Part shown: in pieces, positions 58,574 through 64,000 of the stretch | Position numbering within the stretch: position 1 is the first letter of the stretch | Layout of the letters: each line of letters starts with the position of its first letter | Assembly (NCBI GenBank): GCA_964548275.1 | Contig: CAZJQI010000012.1 | Location: forward strand, 1 to 64,000 | DNA from: JAUVUV01 sp964548275 | Lineage (GTDB): Bacteria > Gemmatimonadota > Glassbacteria > GWA2-58-10 | Direction of reading: 5' to 3' | Length of the DNA stretch: 64,000 bases | Notes under the pieces: generated by a model | Told to the model about the DNA's origin: nothing | The model's database searches: none | The model's input: the letters and a program-made list of their open reading frames with translations, nothing else | Translations under genes and position numbers: made by a program

Positions 58574-61500
58574 CTAATCTTCTAATTTTTTTGATCTTAG
58601 AAGCTCAAAATACTCGCGGATCAAAACCTCGAAACTCTCGGGGTATGCTCCCTCCCAGCGCTGAAGGATCGATTTCAACAAGCTCTCCTGCTGCGAACTC
58701 TCCAAAAGTTCCCGAGCCAAAGCCTCTGGAGGTTTAACCGTGTACTCCCCAGGCCGCTTGCTCTTTCGCCTGCGGCCGGTGTCCCGCTGCTGGATTGATT
58801 TCTGCGCATCCATCAGCCGGTTGAAAATCCTCCGCTGCCGCTCTAAAGTTTCCTGGGTGACTCCTCTTTCCAGCATATCCTTGACCACCTCTTCCGCATC
58901 CTTGATTACACCTTCCATGTTTGATCCCAGAATTTCCTTTCGTTCAGCCATCTGCCCGGCAAGTTCAGCCACCTGATCCCTGATCGCCTTTTGTTCGGCA
59001 GCCATCTGGCGCAGCATCCGCATCAGATCGGCCTGCGATGGTCCAGTGCCGCTCGCTCCTCTCGCAGATGGCAGCAGTTTGCCACACCCCTCCTGACCCG
59101 GCATGCTGGAACCGGACTGGAGAGACTGGATCTGTTCGTTCAGCTTCTGCTGCCTTTCGGCCAGTGCCTCGAGCCGGGCCATCACCTGGTCTATACCGGT
59201 GATCGACGTGGATTGCTCCATGTTCCCTCTGTCCCGCAGAAGAGTCATCATGCTGGCGTTGATCGTTGCCAGCGATCTCTTTATCGACTGCACCGTGTCC
59301 GTTTTGCGGCGCCTTTCAGCCTGAAGATTTTGAAGCGACTCCTCTCCCCTGCCGAGCGCTGCGGCAACATAAAGCAGCAACTCCCCACTGACAAAAAAGT
59401 TGTCCCTTGCAGCGTCTATCAGCCCGTCCCTGATCGAAACGAGCCCCTCGATTATATCCTGCTCCTCTGAAGCGTATTCCAGGACATCCGGATGGTTGAT
59501 ATCCGGCTCCTGGGCAACAGAGATCAAAATATCCTCCTGGCGGCCGGAAAGGTAGCTCAGCTCGTCAAATGCACGTTCCATGGCCCGGGCTACTTTCTTC
59601 TGCGACTTTTCCCTGAACTCGTCTCGATACTCTTTCATGCGCTGATGCATCTTTTGCAAGCCGCGGGTCACCCTGCCCTGGCCTGCCACGGAATCGTGCA
59701 GCCTGCCCGAGCGAAAGGCATTGCTCGCCGCGGAAAGGTTCTTTCTGAAAGATTTTCGGTTTTCCCGGCTTCCCTCCTCGTTCAATTTCTCCGCCAGTTC
59801 CTTTTCTCCAGCCTGCTCCATGTTCTGAGAGGTCACGGCAAGCTGTTCAAAGAATTCCACAGTCTGCTGATCCAATTCGAGCACTTTTTCGGCGAGATAT
59901 TCGACTCCGGCAGCCAGGTTCTTCATCTTCTCAGCTTTTTGACTGGCAGTCGTGGAATCATCCAACTCGCTCTCTTCGCCCTTCATTTTCTTACTCTGGG
60001 CCGTTTCGCCCGCCTGATCGTCAGACTTTTCCAATCCAGCGGTCGGCTCTTTTGCGCGTAAATCAACGCTGGAATCAGGAGTAATCTCGATTTCACTATC
60101 CAGCGAAACGCCCGGGGATTCGCCGTCCCTACTCAAGATGGTATCTTTTTCCTCAGCCAAAGGTTCGCCGAGCAGAGCAGCGGTTGAATCTGCGTACTCA
60201 GCAGCCTCGCGGGCCAGTTCCTCGGTCCTGTTAACCAGGTAATCCATTTGTTGTTCGAGCCTTAGTTTTTCAAGAAGAGCCAATGTCCTATCAAGTTTTT
60301 CCAGAAGCTGTTCCTGTGAGACTTCCAAATTTTCCATCGTCTGGCTGAGTTCCTGCTGGTCGAGCTTGTCTAGCGCCTGCTGAAGTTTCTCCATCACTTC
60401 TTTCATCCTGTCAGTGGTCACATCTTCCAAGAGCTGCTGGACTTTGGTCAGCTTATCAATCACATCGCTGGAAACCAGATTACCGCGTTCCATCTGCTCG
60501 ATACTTTCCTGCAGTTCTTTTGCAAGTCTTCTCACCTGTTCCAGCATTTCGACCTGTTCCCTTACCGCCTGATCCAGCTTGCGCCCCTCTTCCCATTCCA
60601 CTTTCTGCCCCCGCTCAATCGCTTCGCTCATCTGCCTGACCTGCTCCCGTAACTTTTCACCCTTTTCCCCCAGCTGCTGAATGTTGCTGACAATTTCCTC
60701 CTGGCGCTGCTGTTCCTGATCGAAAATATCCTCGAGTGAGGGGAACCGGATGCGGTATTCAGGCGTGGAAACTGATTTAGGACCGGAAACCCTGTCATTG
60801 TCGAAAACAAAAAGGCGATAAGTGACCACATCCTCTGGGAGAAGTCTCAATTGCTTCAGATCCCATACATACTGATCCATCACGTATGCACGAGCCTTTT
60901 TCCATGAAGCGATAGTACGCCTGGTCGGCGGACTGGACTGGCCTGCGGGGTCCTGTTTCTGAAAATGAAGCTCGACCTTGGAGACTCCGAAATCATCGGC
61001 GACCTCGAAAAGCAGGGGCTGTTTCATCCGTTCATCCACCTGTGCTTCAGGCCCCGGGAACCTCAGCACGATTGCTGGAAGTTCGTCGGGGATCACCGTA
61101 ATCGGATAAACCAGGGTGTCGCTGTTGGCCAGACCCCAGCAGTCCTCCAGCCTGATCCGATAACCTCCGTCATTTTGCAGGTACAGAGTGTCGCTGAAAT
61201 TTCGCTCTCCGGAAATCGCCGCAGGACGCACGCTGTCCGGCTCCAGCACGATTTCGGCCCGCACCAGCGGGTTGCTCGACCGGCCGGAAAGAACCACCCT
61301 GGTTCCCCGCAGTGCCTGAATCGCCTTGTCTCTGGCAGTTTCATACCGGGGAAGTGCAGTATACGCCGGGTAATCATAGTGAAAGACCAGTTCGGTGACA
61401 AAAGGATTGTTGGTAACCCGAACACGGAAAGTATCCGTGCGGGCCGTTCTCTGTTGGACATAATAGCTGAGATCGTTTTCGACCCTCTGGAAAGTGTGGT

Positions 61501-62287
61501 TGTATTCGAACTGATCCTGCCTGTAGGTCATTGATTGAGCCTCTTTGCCCCTGCCGGCCTGCCAGAAGTGAACAACCATGTCCTCGGGCCGGTGTATTGT
61601 GCCGACAGCCCTGATCTGAACGGAGTCGCCACGCAGGATGGTAATGTTGCCGGGATGCACGAAAATACGGAAAGCTCTTTCCCGGCGCAGAAGATCAACC
61701 GGGTGGCAGTAATTCTGAAAAACCTGATAGAGCCCGAATGGATCTGCGATAGAAAAGGCGAGCAACACCACGAGCAGGACCGAGGCGGCATATCCCTCAA
61801 TCCGTACCTTCTTCCTCTCACCTTTCAGGACCCTGGAAACAAGAGAGCGCACTTTCCAGTCATCCTTTACAAGCTCTGAGGCCTGGCAGACAGCAGCCTC
61901 GATCAGTTCAGCAGAGTAGATTTCCCGCTTAAGCGGATTGCGGACGAATTCCAGCGCAGCCTCGAGCCTGTTTTTGAAATGCGGGAAGTGGCGGTCGATT
62001 TCCCTGGCTACCTGGGCCAGCCTTCCGTGTTTTCTTACGGCCTGCCATATCCTGTGGAATAAGACAAGAACGAGTAGCGCCCCTGCGCCGCCAAGTATTA
62101 CAATCCGCCAGAGCGCAGGCAGGTAGATCGTCTTTTCCAGGCTGATCAGGGCCAGGCATGTGGCCAGAATCAGGATGCAGCACCAGAGGAGTGTTCTCCA
62201 GAACAGGAGCCGGAAAATCCTCCTTTGCGCGCGAACAAGGGCTTTCTCAAGAATTCGGACCGCTTTTTCAAATTTCGGGGTGTTCAA
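58574..62287 (-). CDS. Large DUF4175-family membrane protein
   Basis: 1237 residues. Two membrane segments (about 33-50 and 58-78, LLWCCILILATCLALISL and ILGGAGALLVLVLF) are followed by a helix VAREIDRHFPHFKNRLEAAL typical of DUF4175. A third segment lies near 170-190, then a beta-rich periplasmic region (about 200-500) and a very long Gln/Glu-rich coiled coil from about 530 onward (EKGEKLREQVRQMSEAIERG). An acidic low-complexity stretch follows near 720-780. The family is of unknown function and is usually found with DUF4159, DUF58 and MoxR genes. The DUF4159 gene lies 10 bp upstream, which fits. Confidence 0.8.
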   Translation of the reverse strand: MNTPKFEKAVRILEKALVRAQRRIFRLLFWRTLLWCCILILATCLALISLEKTIYLPALWRIVILGGAGALLVLVLFHRIWQAVRKHGRLAQVAREIDRHFPHFKNRLEAALEFVRNPLKREIYSAELIEAAVCQASELVKDDWKVRSLVSRVLKGERKKVRIEGYAASVLLVVLLAFSIADPFGLYQVFQNYCHPVDLLRRERAFRIFVHPGNITILRGDSVQIRAVGTIHRPEDMVVHFWQAGRGKEAQSMTYRQDQFEYNHTFQRVENDLSYYVQQRTARTDTFRVRVTNNPFVTELVFHYDYPAYTALPRYETARDKAIQALRGTRVVLSGRSSNPLVRAEIVLEPDSVRPAAISGERNFSDTLYLQNDGGYRIRLEDCWGLANSDTLVYPITVIPDELPAIVLRFPGPEAQVDERMKQPLLFEVADDFGVSKVELHFQKQDPAGQSSPPTRRTIASWKKARAYVMDQYVWDLKQLRLLPEDVVTYRLFVFDNDRVSGPKSVSTPEYRIRFPSLEDIFDQEQQRQEEIVSNIQQLGEKGEKLREQVRQMSEAIERGQKVEWEEGRKLDQAVREQVEMLEQVRRLAKELQESIEQMERGNLVSSDVIDKLTKVQQLLEDVTTDRMKEVMEKLQQALDKLDQQELSQTMENLEVSQEQLLEKLDRTLALLEKLRLEQQMDYLVNRTEELAREAAEYADSTAALLGEPLAEEKDTILSRDGESPGVSLDSEIEITPDSSVDLRAKEPTAGLEKSDDQAGETAQSKKMKGEESELDDSTTASQKAEKMKNLAAGVEYLAEKVLELDQQTVEFFEQLAVTSQNMEQAGEKELAEKLNEEGSRENRKSFRKNLSAASNAFRSGRLHDSVAGQGRVTRGLQKMHQRMKEYRDEFREKSQKKVARAMERAFDELSYLSGRQEDILISVAQEPDINHPDVLEYASEEQDIIEGLVSIRDGLIDAARDNFFVSGELLLYVAAALGRGEESLQNLQAERRRKTDTVQSIKRSLATINASMMTLLRDRGNMEQSTSITGIDQVMARLEALAERQQKLNEQIQSLQSGSSMPGQEGCGKLLPSARGASGTGPSQADLMRMLRQMAAEQKAIRDQVAELAGQMAERKEILGSNMEGVIKDAEEVVKDMLERGVTQETLERQRRIFNRLMDAQKSIQQRDTGRRRKSKRPGEYTVKPPEALARELLESSQQESLLKSILQRWEGAYPESFEVLIREYFELLRSKKLED

Positions 62288-62297
62288 GAAAACCTTC

Positions 62298-62996
62298 CTA
62301 ACGTCCTGAGAGAGCGTACACGAAAATGTTGACCCCCATTTTCAGGGCCTGCTGGCGGATCGGTTCCGGGTCGTGATGAACCTCTGCATCCTCCCAGCCG
62401 TCGCCAAGATCGGTGTTCAGGCTGTAAAAGACCACCAGCTTTCCCTCATGAAAAATCCCCAGACCCAGGGGTGGCCCGCCGTTGTGCTCGTGAACCTTGG
62501 GCAATCCGTTCGGGAAGTTGAATACAGTGTGGTATATCGGAAAGTCAAAAGGCAGTTCGACAAAGTCCGCATCCGGGAACACTTTTTTCATCTCTCTTTG
62601 GAAGCTTTCATCCATGCCGTAGTTGTCGTCTGCGTGAAGAAACCCGCCCTCCTGGAGATAACGGCGGAGCCTTGCCACCTCCTCGTCATCGAATTTGATA
62701 TTCCCGTGGCCGTTGATATATAGATAAGGGAAATTGAAAAGCTCGGTGCTTTTCAAGCTGATTTGAACCTCCTGGTCATTTACAGGAAGGCCCGTATTCT
62801 CGCTGATTGCGGCAAGCAAATTCGGCAGGGACGAGGGATTCGAATACCAGTCCCCTCCCCCCTCATAAATCACCCGGGCAATGGTGAGCCTTTTGCCGGA
62901 GGATGGATCAGCGCTGAAAAGACGGACTGATCCGACCAGGATCGGGAGGAAAATAAACAGCAAAAGTAGAAATCTGTTATGAAACATGGAGTTCAT
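62298..62996 (-). CDS. DUF4159 domain protein
   Basis: 232 residues from ATG 62996 (MNSMFHNRFLLLLFIFLPIL), with a signal sequence or anchor. The DUF4159 core resembles a glutamine-amidotransferase-like fold: IARVIYEGGGDWYSNPSSLP, YLYINGHGNIKFDDEEVARL, YLQEGGFLHADDNYGMDESF, ELPFDFPIYHTVFNFPNGLP and LVVFYSLNTDLGDGWEDAEV. An extension to 63065 is open but would bury the signal sequence. The pair with the downstream DUF4175 gene is conserved in many FCB-group and Planctomycetes genomes. Confidence 0.85.
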   Translation of the reverse strand: MNSMFHNRFLLLLFIFLPILVGSVRLFSADPSSGKRLTIARVIYEGGGDWYSNPSSLPNLLAAISENTGLPVNDQEVQISLKSTELFNFPYLYINGHGNIKFDDEEVARLRRYLQEGGFLHADDNYGMDESFQREMKKVFPDADFVELPFDFPIYHTVFNFPNGLPKVHEHNGGPPLGLGIFHEGKLVVFYSLNTDLGDGWEDAEVHHDPEPIRQQALKMGVNIFVYALSGR

Positions 62997-63304
62997 AGAC
63001 TTTTGAGCCGCCAATAAGGGATATGATTTCGAATCAGTACTGGCAGAACTATCTGACAGCACCAAGAGATTCCTGCGCGAAAAAACCCTTCAGACCTATT
63101 TTCCGCAAATTTTTCGGCCAATGAATGCGCCTTCCCCTTTGCTTTAAATAAGATAGAGAATTTGTTGCAATTAATCAAGCTGTCGCCTGAATTTACTCTA
63201 AGGCGAAATCCCACTCTGTTTGAACCTGAAGTTATCCGATTTTTCTATTTCTCCTTAACGCAAAAGAGGTCAAATGACATAAGGGGAAAATTTGTCGCAT
63301 ATAA
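62997..63304. other. Intergenic region, no gene seen
   Basis: About 300 bp between the DUF4159 start and the tmRNA terminator. It probably holds the promoter of the minus-strand DUF4159-DUF4175 unit. Frames here run into the tmRNA and are shadows. Confidence 0.45.
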
Positions 63305-63341
63305 AACAGGGGAAATTCCAACAAGTGGAATTTCCCCTGTT
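63300..63341 (-). terminator. Terminator of the tmRNA gene
   Basis: A perfect 16-bp stem, AACAGGGGAAATTCCA (63305-63320) pairing with 63326-63341, with a 5-nt loop. On the minus strand it is followed by TTTAT. It begins 5 bp after the tmRNA CCA end. Confidence 0.9.
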
Positions 63342-63345
63342 AATT

Positions 63346-63705
63346 TGGTGGAGGCGGTGGGAATCGAACCCACGTCCGAAGATAGGCCTGATAGAGTATC
63401 TACATGCTTAGTCGATGTTTTGGATTTCACCAGGCTGCCACTCCATCGACAGAGAAAGCAACCCGGCCAGCCGGAATGAGTCTCACTCCCCGGGTTCCGG
63501 CGCCCCGGGAAGCCAGCCTGTTTTTTCGACATCCGGCGCAGCTCCACAGGCGGGGATCACGCGACAGACGTGGTTGCCTTTAATTAGGCAGCCAGTGCCA
63601 ATTCGTTGTTGGCAGTTATGTGGTTTCCCATTTGGTAACGGGGTACGGGTCCCCGGCATGCCGCTATATCCTGCCTCATATCCCCGTCGAAACCGTGTCG
63701 CCCCC
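63346..63705 (-). ncRNA. ssrA: tmRNA (SsrA), tag ANNELALAA
   Basis: 360 nt, reading on the minus strand. The 5' GGGGGCGACACGGTTTCGAC pairs its first seven bases with the 3' end CGCCTCC-ACCA (one G-U). The T-arm is GGACGTGGGTTCGATTCCCA and CCA is encoded. The tag frame at 63584-63613 reads Ala-Asn-Asn-Glu-Leu-Ala-Leu-Ala-Ala-stop, with probable resume codon GCC preceded by CATAACT. The tail ALAA is the usual degradation signal. The region between includes several pseudoknot-like GC stems. The tag is on the short side of the known range (9 residues). Length and both ends match one-piece tmRNA. Confidence 0.96.
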
Positions 63706-63726
63706 TTTCATCTAAGCTGCTAATTT

Positions 63727-63755
63727 AAATTATCCTTAGTGGTTGACATTGTCAA
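63727..63755 (-). promoter_or_regulatory. Promoter of tmRNA
   Basis: On the minus strand TTGACA is at 63750-63755, followed by a 17-bp spacer and TAATTT (63727-63732), or a 15-bp spacer and GATAAT (63729-63734). The tmRNA 5' end is about 22-24 bp from the -10. The -35 overlaps that of the divergent cvpA promoter. Confidence 0.7.
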
Positions 63756-63771
63756 GGCATGGACTTAAAAT
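63743..63771 (+). promoter_or_regulatory. Promoter of the cvpA-family gene
   Basis: TTGACA at 63743-63748, a 17-bp spacer and TAAAAT at 63766-63771. The start codon is 71 bp downstream. TTGACATTGTCAA (63743-63755) is a perfect palindrome about its central T, giving a -35 box to each strand. Confidence 0.7.
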
Positions 63772-63841
63772 GAAGCTGATTTCTAAAATTTCTCACAATT
63801 CCGGCTTAACTACCCCTATCAACAGTGATGCGGCGTTTTAG

Positions 63842-64000
63842 ATGACTGTAGTTGATTTTATAATCATTATTATCTGCCTTTTCTTTATCCTTCAGGGCCT
63901 GTTCAAGGGCTTCCTGCTCGAATTTTTCGGCCTGCTGGCCCTGGCGGCAGGTATTATTTCCGCCATTAATTTTTACACCCTGGGAGCCGGCTGGTTCGAA
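63842..64000 (+). CDS. cvpA: CvpA-family membrane protein, N-terminal part only
   Basis: 53 codons from ATG 63842 to the window edge: a first membrane segment VDFIIIIICLFFILQGLFKG, then FLLEFFGLLALAAGIISAIN as the start of the second. The pattern of acidic residue, hydrophobic run, QGLFKGFLLE, Gly-rich second helix fits the CvpA (colicin V production) family N-terminus, a polytopic inner-membrane protein. The 3' part is outside. No strong ribosome site was seen. Confidence 0.75.
   Translation, partial: MTVVDFIIIIICLFFILQGLFKGFLLEFFGLLALAAGIISAINFYTLGAGWFE

Noticed and set aside
63162..63723. Three frames overlapping the tmRNA
   Set aside because: They are translations of the tmRNA and its complement.

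Overview
The window looks like part of the chromosome of an uncultured diderm (Gram-negative-type) bacterium, probably a draft or metagenome assembly because exactly 100 Ns interrupt a repeat at 54794-54893. Lipoproteins, a MotB/OmpA-type protein, bactofilin, MurA, DUF4175/DUF4159 proteins, the futalosine menaquinone route (MqnE, MqnC) and a short archaeal/eukaryotic-type ProS together resemble the FCB group or a related candidate phylum. No rRNA is present, so this placement is inference. No prophage, transposase or CRISPR array was seen.

Layout. 1-2132: left-truncated secreted PQQ-like beta-propeller protein with nearly identical 120-bp repeats. 2723-10309: a sugar-glycerate (compatible-solute) cluster with a GH13_18 phosphorylase, a glucosyl-3-phosphoglycerate synthase-like GT81, a HAD-glycosyltransferase fusion and a GT4 resembling mannosylglucosylglycerate synthases. 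10.6-15.3 kb: tRNA-His with its own promoter and terminator, small unknown genes, ahcY and a bifunctional nuclease. 15.5-23.7 kb: amino-acid biosynthesis, with a Phe/Tyr-type attenuator, chorismate mutase, DAHP synthase, a second leader ORF, leuA-leuC-leuD-leuB and a second DAHP synthase. 23.9-32.2 kb: proS, a phosphodiesterase, carB, a CheY-like regulator, a lipoprotein and nnr. 32.2-39.6 kb: the classical yceD-rpmF-plsX-fabH-fabD-fabG-acpP-fabF-rnc lipid cluster. 39.6-45.6 kb: acyl-CoA dehydrogenase, mqnE, a NhaD-like antiporter, mqnC and an MTA-phosphorylase-family gene. 45.8-51.7 kb: a purE-like gene, sua5, a tyrosine phosphatase, a membrane protein plus bactofilin, a lipoprotein, then murA and prmC on the minus strand. 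52-64 kb: leuS, a 128-bp repeat array with the gap, a MotB-like protein, a cNMP-binding protein, TPR and DUF1573 proteins, the DUF4175/DUF4159 pair, tmRNA (ssrA) and the start of a cvpA gene.

The most rewarding signals are regulatory. Upstream of chorismate mutase there is a complete attenuator: a 12-codon leader peptide MFYLYLYLLFPT, mutually exclusive 1:2, 2:3 and 3:4 pairings, a U-tract terminator and a second overlapping terminator. A 25-codon leader ORF precedes leuA, and its distal codons are complementary to the leuA Shine-Dalgarno. mqnE has no ATG, GTG or TTG before its radical-SAM cysteines and probably starts at ATA. The tmRNA and cvpA promoters share a 13-bp palindrome that supplies both -35 boxes. 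Several dispersed intergenic palindromes occur, one pair with compensatory stem changes.
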